DNA from: Jannaschia donghaensis
GTDB taxonomy: Bacteria > Pseudomonadota > Alphaproteobacteria > Rhodobacterales > Rhodobacteraceae
Direction: 5' to 3'
Length of the DNA: 33,425 nt
NCBI RefSeq assembly: GCF_001403795.1
Contig: NZ_CXSU01000005.1
Location: 697,682 to 731,106, forward strand
The translations under genes and the position numbers were made by a program. Position 1 is the first letter of the stretch. Each line of letters starts with the position of its first letter. The notes under the pieces are model-generated. The model saw only the letters and a program-made list of their open reading frames with translations. It ran no database searches and had not been told where the DNA came from. This document shows, piece by piece, positions 24,141 through 31,751 of this stretch.

Positions 24141-24212
24141 GGGGCCGTTTCTTGCAGTTCCGCAAACGACATAAGCGCCGCGCCCGCTGGGGACAAGCGT
24201 GGGCAGGCGCGT

Positions 24213-24602
24213 TCAGACGGACCAGCCGGCGTTCTGCAACACGACGCGCCAGCCTTCGGGGTCGGCGAATGTGTGGCCGCGCATGTTCCAATACGGGTTC
24301 AGGGCGGGAACCGGATCGAACCCCGCGCCTGTCATTCGGGCGACCGCGGCGCGCCATGCCGACGGATCGGGCAGGTAGAGAACGAGAAGGCTCTCGGGTC
24401 CGGGCGGGGGTGGCGCGACGTGATCGGGATGGCGGGTGAATTCAAGATGCCAAGGCCCGTTTGGGTGGCCGAGGATGAGCCCGTCGAAGCCGTCGTGATC
24501 CGCGAACCGCGCCAGGACATCGAACCCGAGGCCCCGTTCGTAGAAGCGAAGCACCCCTTCGAAATCGTCGGATGCCCGCGCGATACGCAGCACCGGCGTC
24601 AA
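24213..24602 (-). CDS. VOC (glyoxalase/bleomycin-resistance fold) family protein
   Basis: A protein of 129 residues with the paired beta-alpha-beta-beta-beta layout: an N-terminal FYERGLGFDVLARF repeat, central WHLEFTRHPD, and the C-terminal HTFADPEGWRVVLQ typical of VOC proteins. Function could be a lyase, dioxygenase or antibiotic-binding protein; there is not enough to choose. Its ATG overlaps the PfkB stop by 4 bp, so it is translated with that kinase. Confidence 0.85.
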   Translation of the reverse strand: MTPVLRIARASDDFEGVLRFYERGLGFDVLARFADHDGFDGLILGHPNGPWHLEFTRHPDHVAPPPPGPESLLVLYLPDPSAWRAAVARMTGAGFDPVPALNPYWNMRGHTFADPEGWRVVLQNAGWSV

Positions 24603-25462
24603 TAGGTGTCGCCAGAAACGTAGGTTGCCGCCGCCTCCAGCGCGCGGGCGAGGGCGGTGTCGTGGTCCGCGCCCTGCGCTTCGGCGGCGATGTGGGCGGC
24701 CATGAAGGTGTCGCCTGCGCCGGTAACGCGCGTGACCATCACGTTGCGCGGCTGGCTGGACACCACGCCGCCGGGATGGGCGCAGGCGGCAAGGTTCGGG
24801 CCATCTGTGACCAATGCGCGGTACAGCCCCCGTGCGCGCAAAGCGACGGCGGCGGTTGGCGCGTCGGGTTGGGGGCCGTGTAGGAGAAGCCCCGCTTCTT
24901 CGAGATTGACGTACAGCGTGGCGGAACCGTGGGTCAGGAACGGCAGCAGACGTTCGGCCTTGCCGGGTGATGCGGGGGCGATGCGCAGGTCGGTACCGTC
25001 GAATTCGGGGTCCGACGCGATACCGGCCAGCAGGTCTTGCGTCAGGTTACCATCGACGACGATCGGGCCGGTGAAATCGAGGTCTTCGAGAGGACGCAGC
25101 ACCTTGTCGCCCGCCGCCTCCAGAGAATGGGCGTCGGCGATTGCGGCGATCAGGCCGTTGCCCCCTTCGACGGCCATATAGACGTCGGTCGGCAGATCTT
25201 CGGAGCGGTAGAGCGTATGCGTCAGCAGCCCAAGGCGTTCGACGGCGGCGATCAGTTCATCGCCCTCCGCGTCGCGGCCCACAACGGACAGGAGTGCGGG
25301 CGTCATCCCATAGGCCTTGGCGGCCATCGCAATGTTCAGGGCGACGCCACCTGGGATGCGCGTGATGCGCCCCGGCACGTCGGAGCCCTTGCCCATATGC
25401 GCGTTGGAGCGGCCGATGATGTCCCAAAGGACCGAACCGATGCAGAGGATATCCGGTGTCAT
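24599..25462 (-). CDS. PfkB family carbohydrate/nucleoside kinase
   Basis: A 287-residue ribokinase-type sugar kinase. The N-terminal PGGVALNIAMAAKAYG glycine motif and the C-terminal TGAGDTF signature (G248-A-G-D251, catalytic base Asp) are present. The N-terminal LCIGSVLWDIIGRS resembles kinases annotated as pseudouridine kinase in this bacterial family, but no pseudouridine-5'-phosphate glycosidase gene is adjacent, so the substrate is left open. Lies between the M48 peptidase (46 bp upstream) and the VOC gene (4-bp overlap). Confidence 0.9.
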   Translation of the reverse strand: MTPDILCIGSVLWDIIGRSNAHMGKGSDVPGRITRIPGGVALNIAMAAKAYGMTPALLSVVGRDAEGDELIAAVERLGLLTHTLYRSEDLPTDVYMAVEGGNGLIAAIADAHSLEAAGDKVLRPLEDLDFTGPIVVDGNLTQDLLAGIASDPEFDGTDLRIAPASPGKAERLLPFLTHGSATLYVNLEEAGLLLHGPQPDAPTAAVALRARGLYRALVTDGPNLAACAHPGGVVSSQPRNVMVTRVTGAGDTFMAAHIAAEAQGADHDTALARALEAAATYVSGDTY

Positions 25463-25508
25463 GGGCGTCGGTCTGCCCGATGGTGTAGGGCGCGTAAAGA
25501 CCGATGGA

Positions 25509-26207
25509 TCAGGGGGTGGGGGGCAAGGTGCCCCACTTGGCCTCGTTCACTTCGATGGCGGCGATGCGGTCTTCGGCCCTGGGGTGGCTCATCATCCAGG
25601 CGGGAACGCCGTTGCCACCCATGCCGGTCAGCTTGCCCAGCTTGGTGAACAGCGTCTTCTGCGGCGCGGTGCCGATGCCCGCCTTGACCAGAAGGGCGCT
25701 GGCGTAGGCGTCGGCTTCGTATTCGTCGCGGCGCGACAGGCGTGCGGCCACGAGAGAGGTCAGCGCGTTCACGACCATTGGGCCGATACCCGGAAGGAAC
25801 CGGCCAAGAATGCCGGAGAGAACGACGCGCATCGCATTCTGGCCCGAGAAGTCGATCAAGCGACGCCGCGAATGACCCAAGGCGACATGGCCCAATTCGT
25901 GCGCGACGACGCTGGCGAGTTCGGGGGCCGTCACCTCCCCCTTGTCGTATTTGTTCAGGAATCCACGGGTCAGGAAGATACGGCCGTCGGGGGCGGCAAG
26001 GCCGTTGACCGGCTCCACCTCGTGAATGTTCACGCGGATGCGTTCCACTTCCAGCACGTCGGCCAGATGCCGCAGCTCCGCCTCCAGCGCGGGGTGTTTG
26101 AGCGGCGTGGATGTCGCGTCCATCTGCGCCTTGAGCCGCCACGCGGAGAAGAGCCACATGACGAGACCATAGAGAACGGCGAGGAGAAGAGCGGGCGTTT
26201 TGATCAT
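25509..26207 (-). CDS. M48 family membrane-associated zinc metallopeptidase
   Basis: A 232-residue HtpX/Ste24-like peptidase. N-terminal hydrophobic anchor at about 5-22, zinc site H103-E-L-G-H107 with likely third ligand E162 in RRDEYEADA, and a C-terminal SHPRAEDRI motif. Likely a membrane quality-control protease. The ATG at 26207 puts the anchor at the start; an in-frame ATG at 26285 would add 26 unconserved residues overlapping the divergent promoter region. No good Shine-Dalgarno is visible. Divergent from the DUF421 gene. Confidence 0.9.
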   Translation of the reverse strand: MIKTPALLLAVLYGLVMWLFSAWRLKAQMDATSTPLKHPALEAELRHLADVLEVERIRVNIHEVEPVNGLAAPDGRIFLTRGFLNKYDKGEVTAPELASVVAHELGHVALGHSRRRLIDFSGQNAMRVVLSGILGRFLPGIGPMVVNALTSLVAARLSRRDEYEADAYASALLVKAGIGTAPQKTLFTKLGKLTGMGGNGVPAWMMSHPRAEDRIAAIEVNEAKWGTLPPTP

Positions 26208-26285
26208 GGAGACAATATGGGGGCGGTGTGGATGGAATGGAACTGCGACCCGGTGCCCGCGTTCGCTTGCTGAAAAGGGGAACAT

Positions 26286-26774
26286 ATGCCTGATTGGATG
26301 ACGTACTTCGTGGACGCCGCAGTGCTGGTGCCAATCATGGTCCTATTCGTTCGGATGGCTGGCCTGCGCGCTTTCTCCAAGATGTCGTCCTATGACTTCG
26401 CGGTGACCGTTTCATTCGGGTCGATCCTTGCCGCGACGGTGGTGGCCCCGACGACAACGCTGACGCAAGGTATCTTGGGAATGGGCGCGCTTTTTGGCGT
26501 GCAGTGGATCTTCGGTTACCTGCGATCGCGGTTCGAGCAGGTCGAGGAGTTGTCGGACAATTGTCCAATGGTCCTGATGCGGGATGGCGAGGTTCTTGAG
26601 AAGAATCTGGCGCAGACCCGGGTCACGATGGCGGATTTGCGTGCGAAGCTTCGTGAGGCGAACGTCATGCACTTTGGCCAGGTGCGCGCAGTCGTGCTCG
26701 AAACTACGGGGGATGTCAGCGTCCTTCATGGGGACGAACTGGACGACGCACTGCTGGAAGGGGTCGGACGCTAG
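26286..26774 (+). CDS. DUF421 (YetF-like) membrane protein
   Basis: A product of 162 residues with about three N-terminal membrane helices (about 6-24, 40-56, 60-80). It carries the DUF421 hallmark RMAGLRAFSKMSSYDFAVTV with SFGSILA, then a small cytoplasmic alpha/beta domain (NCPMVLMRDGEVLEKNL). Function unknown. AAAAGGGGAA precedes the ATG. It converges on the VWA gene: the two stop codons share the palindrome CTAG at 26771-26774. Confidence 0.88.
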   Translation: MPDWMTYFVDAAVLVPIMVLFVRMAGLRAFSKMSSYDFAVTVSFGSILAATVVAPTTTLTQGILGMGALFGVQWIFGYLRSRFEQVEELSDNCPMVLMRDGEVLEKNLAQTRVTMADLRAKLREANVMHFGQVRAVVLETTGDVSVLHGDELDDALLEGVGR

Positions 26775-27955
26775 CGCGTCAGCAGCTTCATACCGGCCGA
26801 CAGCCCCTCCAGCGTCATCGGCACCATCCGATCGTCAAAAATTTCTCGGATCATGCGGACGGAATGGGTGTGATCCCAATGGGCGCGGGGCAGGGGGTTG
26901 ATCCAGAGGTGCGAGGCCCATTTGTCGCGCGCGCGCTCCAGCCAGACCTGCCCCGGTTCCTCGTTCCAATGTTCGTTGGCCCCGCCCGCGTAAGCGATTT
27001 CGTAGGGTGACATGGAGGCGTCGCCGACGAAGATGCAACGGTAGTCGGGACCGTAGGTGTTCAGAAGATCCATGGTCGGTGTGACGGCGTTCCAGCGGCG
27101 GCGGTTGTCCTTCCAGACGCCTTCGTAAAGGCAGTTGTGGAAGTAGAAATGTTCCAGCGTGCGAAACTCGGACCGCGCGGCTGAAAACAGCTCCTCCACC
27201 ACCTTGATGTGCGGGTCCATGGAGCCGCCGACGTCGAGGAAGAGCAGGACCTTGACCGCGTTGCGCCGCTCGGGCCGGACCTTTACGTCGAGATAGCCTG
27301 CCTTGGCCGTCGACAGAATTGTGTCGTCGAGGTCCAGTTCGTCGTGCGCCCCGTCGCGGGCCCAGGCGCGCAAGCGTTTGAGGGCCACTTTGATGTTGCG
27401 GGTGCCCAATTCGACACCGTCGTCGAGGTTGCGGAATTCGCGCTTGTCCCAGACCTTCACAGCGCGTTGGTGGCGGGATTTGTCCTGCCCGATGCGAACG
27501 CCTTCGGGGTTGTAGCCGTGGGCCCCGAAGGGCGAGGTGCCTGCCGTCCCGATCCATTTCGAGCCGCCTTGGTGCCGGCCCTGCTGTTCTTTCAGACGTT
27601 CTTTGAGGGTTTCCATCAATTTGTCGAAGCCGCCCAAGGCTTCGATTTCGGCGCGTTCTTCGGGTGTCAGGTGCTTCTCGGCCTGTTTTTCCAACCAGTC
27701 GTCGGGCAGATCCATCGCGTTCAGGATGTCCTGCGTCGAGATGTTCTCCAACCCTTCGAAGGTTGCGGCGAAGGCACGGTCGAACTTGTCGATGTGGCGT
27801 TCGTCCTTCACCAGCGCGGCGCGGGCGAGATAGTAGAAGCCTTCGACATCGTAGGTCACCAGACCGGCGGCGAGGCCATCGAGAAAGGCGAGGTGTTCGC
27901 GCATCGACACCGGGACGCCCGCGGCGCGCAGGGTCTCGAAGAAGCGCAGGAACAT
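26771..27955 (-). CDS. VWA domain protein (CoxE-like), putative MoxR partner
   Basis: A 394-residue protein. The N-terminal helical part (about 1-130) has a charged segment; a von Willebrand A domain starts near 235 with a MIDAS motif D241-V-G-G-S245 in which the middle Ser of DxSxS is Gly. HxH and HWDHTHSVR motifs lie near the C-terminus. VWA proteins of this kind usually act with MoxR AAA ATPases as metal-insertion or maturation chaperones. A MoxR gene lies 2.3 kb upstream on the same strand. Its ATG overlaps the stop of the preceding 53-codon gene by one base. Confidence 0.88.
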   Translation of the reverse strand: MFLRFFETLRAAGVPVSMREHLAFLDGLAAGLVTYDVEGFYYLARAALVKDERHIDKFDRAFAATFEGLENISTQDILNAMDLPDDWLEKQAEKHLTPEERAEIEALGGFDKLMETLKERLKEQQGRHQGGSKWIGTAGTSPFGAHGYNPEGVRIGQDKSRHQRAVKVWDKREFRNLDDGVELGTRNIKVALKRLRAWARDGAHDELDLDDTILSTAKAGYLDVKVRPERRNAVKVLLFLDVGGSMDPHIKVVEELFSAARSEFRTLEHFYFHNCLYEGVWKDNRRRWNAVTPTMDLLNTYGPDYRCIFVGDASMSPYEIAYAGGANEHWNEEPGQVWLERARDKWASHLWINPLPRAHWDHTHSVRMIREIFDDRMVPMTLEGLSAGMKLLTR

Positions 27956-28116
27956 CAGATGCGCGTCAGCACGATGATGCCGATTATTCCGATGATGAAG
28001 CCGATGACGGCCCAGACGGCGGCATATTGCGCGATGTCGAAGCCGTTGCCCTTGCGGCGGACGGCGACAAGGGCCCCAAGCGCGGCCCCGGCGATGGCTG
28101 TGAGAAGTGGTAACAT
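27955..28116 (-). CDS. 53-residue membrane peptide
   Basis: Very small protein with two hydrophobic segments (about 3-18 and 30-51, Gly/Ile-rich) separated by a basic RRKGNG turn; likely a hairpin inner-membrane peptide. The TGATG junction with the VWA gene and close spacing (10 bp) to the lipoprotein gene suggest it belongs to the operon. No clear Shine-Dalgarno; ATG at 28116 chosen because hydrophobicity begins there. Family unknown. Confidence 0.6.
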   Translation of the reverse strand: MLPLLTAIAGAALGALVAVRRKGNGFDIAQYAAVWAVIGFIIGIIGIIVLTRI

Positions 28117-28126
28117 GTGCCCGGCT

Positions 28127-29524
28127 TTACGCGCCCGGACGCAAGCTCGCAACCTGCGCCGCGCGGATGCCCAGCGACCTGTCGCCCCAGGCATAGCGCC
28201 CCCAGGCGAGGCCCTCGCGGCGGATGCGCGCGGCCTCGTCCGGAGCACCTTGAAGGGCGGCCGCTTCGGCGCGGAGCAGGAGGAGCGTGGCAAGAAGCGA
28301 CGCGTTCTGCGCATCCCTTGCCGCCGGGATGGCCCCGTCGAGTATCCCGAGCGCGGCTTCGACCTGGCCGGAGGTCAGCGCGAAGGCCCCCAGTTGCAAT
28401 GCGACCTGTGCCGCGTGGATCGCGGTGCCGGGCAGACGTTCGTACACGGCCTGCGATTGCAGGAATGCCGCGATGGCAACGTCGCTGTCCGACGACAAGG
28501 CAGCCCGGCCCAGGGCGAGGTGGGAAAATGCGAGGCGTTCGTCGGTCCAGCCTTGCGACTGCGCCAGGGTGACTGCGTTCTTGGCGTGGGTCAGACGCGC
28601 GTGGGCGGATCCCGTGGGGCGCAGCGCGCCGCGTATCGAATTGGCCCATGCCGGATTGCCGTCGTCGATCGCGCCGCCATCGGCCAGGCGCCCGCGCGGA
28701 TTCACGTTGGCAAGGATCGCAGGAAGGCGCGCGGCGACCTGCTGCTGCGTCATGCCTGACGTCAGGCCGGCATCATAGGTTGCCCGCAGGATCATCATGT
28801 CGAAAGACGTCAGCACGACGTGCATGTTGTCGTCGTTGAAGACCGAATGGGGCAGGCGGTAGAGATCGTTGAGCGGCCCGAGCGCCTGCGCCACCTCTTC
28901 GTGCAGGCAGTCGCGGATTTCCTGTGGAGAGACGTCGGTGGGAAGGAACACGGTCGCGCGGGTGCGCGTCTTCAGGGTCGTCCAATCGGTGTCGGGGCCG
29001 AACCGCTTTCTGAGATAATCGGTCCACCCGGCGACCCGTGGCACCACGAAGCAGGCGGCACCGGGGACGACGCGCTGCAGCGTGTCGCGGGGCAGGGCGG
29101 AAATGGTGATCGAGCCCATCTTGCCGGCGGCTGCGGGGCGGATGTCGATCTTGGCTTCGGACCGCAGTCGATCCAACAGATCGGTCAGGTCGGGCTGCAG
29201 CGTCGGCGGCAGCGGTTCACCGCTGGCGTTTTCAAGCGCGACGGTGATCGGACCCTCGAACCGGGTGAAGGTGTCGATCTGACGGCCGGTCTCCAGTTGA
29301 AACGTCAGCGCCATGAAATCGCGGGCCAATTGGCCGTTGGGCTGCACAGGCAGACGGTCGACCGGAGCGCCGGAAAACCTTTGCGGTGCCGGAAGGGCAT
29401 GACCCGCGGTTGCGATTGTCGCCCGCGTCGTCTGCGGTGACAGGGTGCCGCCCTTTTGGGTCAGGCCCGACGGCGCACAGGCCGCGAGTGTCATGACAGC
29501 CAGCGTGGCGAAGGGTCGAAGCAT
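28127..29524 (-). CDS. DUF2927 family lipoprotein
   Basis: A product of 465 residues. It begins with a lipoprotein signal, MTLAAC lipobox with lipidated C16, so it should be membrane-anchored on the periplasmic side. Residues about 65-270 match a DUF2927-like domain (FMALTFQLETG, TVFLPTDVSPQEIRDCLHEEVAQALGPLNDLY). The C-terminal half is Ala-rich helical and may be a tetratricopeptide-like solenoid. The ATG at 29524 overlaps the GNAT stop by one base (TGATG). Function unknown. Confidence 0.85.
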   Translation of the reverse strand: MLRPFATLAVMTLAACAPSGLTQKGGTLSPQTTRATIATAGHALPAPQRFSGAPVDRLPVQPNGQLARDFMALTFQLETGRQIDTFTRFEGPITVALENASGEPLPPTLQPDLTDLLDRLRSEAKIDIRPAAAGKMGSITISALPRDTLQRVVPGAACFVVPRVAGWTDYLRKRFGPDTDWTTLKTRTRATVFLPTDVSPQEIRDCLHEEVAQALGPLNDLYRLPHSVFNDDNMHVVLTSFDMMILRATYDAGLTSGMTQQQVAARLPAILANVNPRGRLADGGAIDDGNPAWANSIRGALRPTGSAHARLTHAKNAVTLAQSQGWTDERLAFSHLALGRAALSSDSDVAIAAFLQSQAVYERLPGTAIHAAQVALQLGAFALTSGQVEAALGILDGAIPAARDAQNASLLATLLLLRAEAAALQGAPDEAARIRREGLAWGRYAWGDRSLGIRAAQVASLRPGA

Positions 29525-29979
29525 CAGGCCGCGCGCTCGTATTTGATGAACGGCGTAAGGCGGCCGATGCGGTCGTAAAGGATCCGACCCTGGTAGTTCG
29601 TCTCGGCCGTCATCCAGTAGACGTGGGGTGCGCCGCGCGCATCGGCGTCGGCATAGACGGCTTCGATCATCTTGCGAGCCACCCCTTTGCCTCGGGCCTG
29701 CGGCACGGTGAACAGATCCTGCAGGTAAACAACGCCTTCGCGCCGCCACATGTGAGGATGATGCACCCAATGGACGAGGCCGAGGGCATCGTCGCCATCC
29801 CAAGCGATCAGACCGTTGAAGACGGTGGGGTCGGTGGCCAGAAGCTGGGCAAAGCCCGCGTCGAAGGCATCGGGCGGAAGAGTGGTGCCGTAAAATTCGA
29901 GATAGGCCGACCACAGCCTTTCCCATGTGTCACGGTCGTGTTCCGTGACAGGCGCCAGCCTGATTGTTTCCGAATCCAT
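29524..29979 (-). CDS. GNAT family N-acetyltransferase
   Basis: A 151-residue acetyl-CoA-dependent acetyltransferase. Motif A is seen as DLFTVPQARGKGVARKM with Q94-x-x-G97-x-G99 binding the pyrophosphate of CoA, followed by MTAETNYQGRILYDRIG. The acceptor is unknown. It heads the tightly coupled string GNAT, DUF2927 lipoprotein, small membrane peptide, VWA protein. Confidence 0.9.
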   Translation of the reverse strand: MDSETIRLAPVTEHDRDTWERLWSAYLEFYGTTLPPDAFDAGFAQLLATDPTVFNGLIAWDGDDALGLVHWVHHPHMWRREGVVYLQDLFTVPQARGKGVARKMIEAVYADADARGAPHVYWMTAETNYQGRILYDRIGRLTPFIKYERAA

Positions 29980-30301
29980 GTCTCACCGCCCGCATCTTCG
30001 TGCTTTGTGGTTAACCTAGGCACGCAATGTGGCGCATATGGGGCAGACCGCTGAAAACCCGCCATGTCCGTGCAACATTCAAACGGGGCGCGGGCCAGCC
30101 GTCTTGTCGGCCGCGGGCAGGTTATCAGCCGACGCAGGGGAGCGGGCGTTTGGCGGGTTGCACTGGTCGTTTCAAGCTGACGGGTCGGAACCGCGATCAT
30201 GGTCAAGCCGGGGAGGAAGCAGACGAGAATGCCAATTCACAAGATCATGCCGGCCAGTTGAGGGCGTTCGACCGCCCGGAACGTCGCGTCGGTGGACAGC
30301 G
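29980..30301. other. Intergenic region between MoxR and GNAT genes, no gene seen
   Basis: These 322 bp have open frames on both strands but none with a ribosome site or recognisable product. A small hairpin GGGCG (30262-30266) with CGCCC (30273-30277) lies 25 bp after the MoxR stop without a T-run. The promoter for the GNAT operon presumably lies near the start-proximal end. Confidence 0.45.
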
Positions 30302-31141
30302 CTACCGCCCGCCGCGCGCCATGAACGCCAAGCGCTCGAACAGATGAACGTCCTGTTCGTTCTTGAGAAGCGCGCCGTGAAGACGGGGGAGGGCGGATGA
30401 AGGGTCCGACTTGAGATCCTCAGCGCTCAGATCTTCGGCCAGCAGCAGTTTGAGCCAGTCGAGCATCTCGGACGTCGACGGTTTTTTCTTGAGGCCCTGC
30501 TGGTCGCGAACGGAGAAGAACTGCGTCAGCGCGGTTGTGAGGAGGGCGGGTTTGATACCCGGATGATGAACCTCGACGATCTTGGCCAGCGTCTCGGCGT
30601 CCGGAAACTTGATGTAGTGGAAGAAGCAGCGGCGCAGGAAGGCGTCTGGCAGCTCCTTTTCGTTGTTGGACGTGATGATGACGATGGGCCGATGTTTGGC
30701 CGCGATGGTCTCTCCCGTCTCGTAGACGTGGAATTCCATCTTATCGAGTTCTTGCAACAGGTCGTTGGGGAACTCGATGTCGGCCTTGTCGATCTCGTCG
30801 ATCAGCAGAACGACCCGCTCATCAGCGTCGAACGCCTGCCAGAGTTTGCCTTTGCGGATATAGTTGGAGATGTCGTGGACCCGATCATCGCCAAGCTGAC
30901 TGTCGCGCAGACGGCTAACGGCATCGTATTCGTACAGCCCCTGCTGCGCGCGGGTCGTGGATTTCACCGCCCATTCGAGCATCGGCACCTTCAGGGCGGC
31001 TGCGACCTGACGGGCCAGCTCTGTCTTGCCGGTGCCAGGCTCTCCTTTGACCAGAAGGGGGCGTTGCAGGGTGATGGCCGCATTGACCGCGACGGTCAGG
31101 TCATCGGTCGCGACGTAGTCCTCGGTGCCGGTGAACCGCAT
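30302..31141 (-). CDS. MoxR family AAA+ ATPase
   Basis: A 279-residue AAA+ chaperone-like ATPase. Walker A GEPGTGKT (33-40), Walker B LLIDEID (112-118), sensor 1 IITSNNEKELPDAFLRRC with the arginine finger pair. MoxR proteins act with VWA proteins in enzyme maturation, often cofactor insertion; the likely partner is the VWA protein at 26771-27955. GGGAAGGA lies upstream of the ATG. Divergent from dksA. The enzyme it matures is not evident here. Confidence 0.92.
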   Translation of the reverse strand: MRFTGTEDYVATDDLTVAVNAAITLQRPLLVKGEPGTGKTELARQVAAALKVPMLEWAVKSTTRAQQGLYEYDAVSRLRDSQLGDDRVHDISNYIRKGKLWQAFDADERVVLLIDEIDKADIEFPNDLLQELDKMEFHVYETGETIAAKHRPIVIITSNNEKELPDAFLRRCFFHYIKFPDAETLAKIVEVHHPGIKPALLTTALTQFFSVRDQQGLKKKPSTSEMLDWLKLLLAEDLSAEDLKSDPSSALPRLHGALLKNEQDVHLFERLAFMARGGR

Positions 31142-31324
31142 TTCGTATCCTTCCCGTGATCAATCCGCCGGGCACCCTAGCAGTCGTTCACGACTCCGCA
31201 ACCGACGCATGTTGGGGGCGTGACAAGGCGTACGACCTGCTGTAAGCGCGGCGTAATCAGGGGCCGGACCGGGCCGTGCGAAGGGAGCAAACACCTTCGG
31301 GACCGGGATAAGGGAGCGACCACA

Positions 31325-31747
31325 ATGAAAGCCGAGACTTTTCTTCCATCCGATTACAAGCCAGCCGAAGACGAGCCTTTCATGAACGAGCGGCAGACAG
31401 AATATTTCCGCCGCAAGTTGAATGGCTGGAAGACCGACCTGCTCGAAGAGACCGAGCGCACGCTTGAAGGTCTGCAGGACGCGGCGCGCAGCATTCCCGA
31501 CATCGCTGACCGCGCCTCCGAGGAGACGGACCGAGCGTTGGAGCTTCGGACCCGGGACCGGCAGCGCAAGCTGATTTCCAAGATCGACTCGGCCCTGCGC
31601 CGCATCGACGAAGGTGAATACGGCTATTGCGAGAAGACGGGCGAGCCGATCTCGCTCAAGCGTCTCGACGCGCGCCCCATCGCCACGATGACGGTCGAAG
31701 CCCAAGAGAAGCACGAGCGCCGCGAGAAGGTCCATCGCGACGACTGA
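31325..31747 (+). CDS. dksA: RNA polymerase-binding transcription factor DksA
   Basis: A 140-residue protein that enters the RNA polymerase secondary channel and, with ppGpp, represses rRNA promoters and activates amino-acid genes. It has a long coiled-coil (about 30-95) with the tip motif D59-x-x-D62-x-A64. The globular zinc-finger domain has kept only C102; the other three cysteine positions are T105, T123 and A126, as in zinc-independent alphaproteobacterial relatives. AAGGGAG (31310-31316) lies 8 nt before the ATG, choosing it over upstream codons. The FAD monooxygenase follows after 4 bp. Confidence 0.93.
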   Translation: MKAETFLPSDYKPAEDEPFMNERQTEYFRRKLNGWKTDLLEETERTLEGLQDAARSIPDIADRASEETDRALELRTRDRQRKLISKIDSALRRIDEGEYGYCEKTGEPISLKRLDARPIATMTVEAQEKHERREKVHRDD

Positions 31748-31751
31748 CGAT

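Noticed and set aside
24599-25462. Naming the PfkB kinase as pseudouridine kinase (psuK)
   Set aside because: The N-terminus is suggestive, but the usual partner glycosidase gene is absent and the substrate cannot be read from the sequence.
29808-30206. A 132-codon minus-strand frame extending into the MoxR-GNAT gap
   Set aside because: It overlaps the GNAT gene in another frame, is Arg/Thr/Pro-rich and has no ribosome site or family resemblance.
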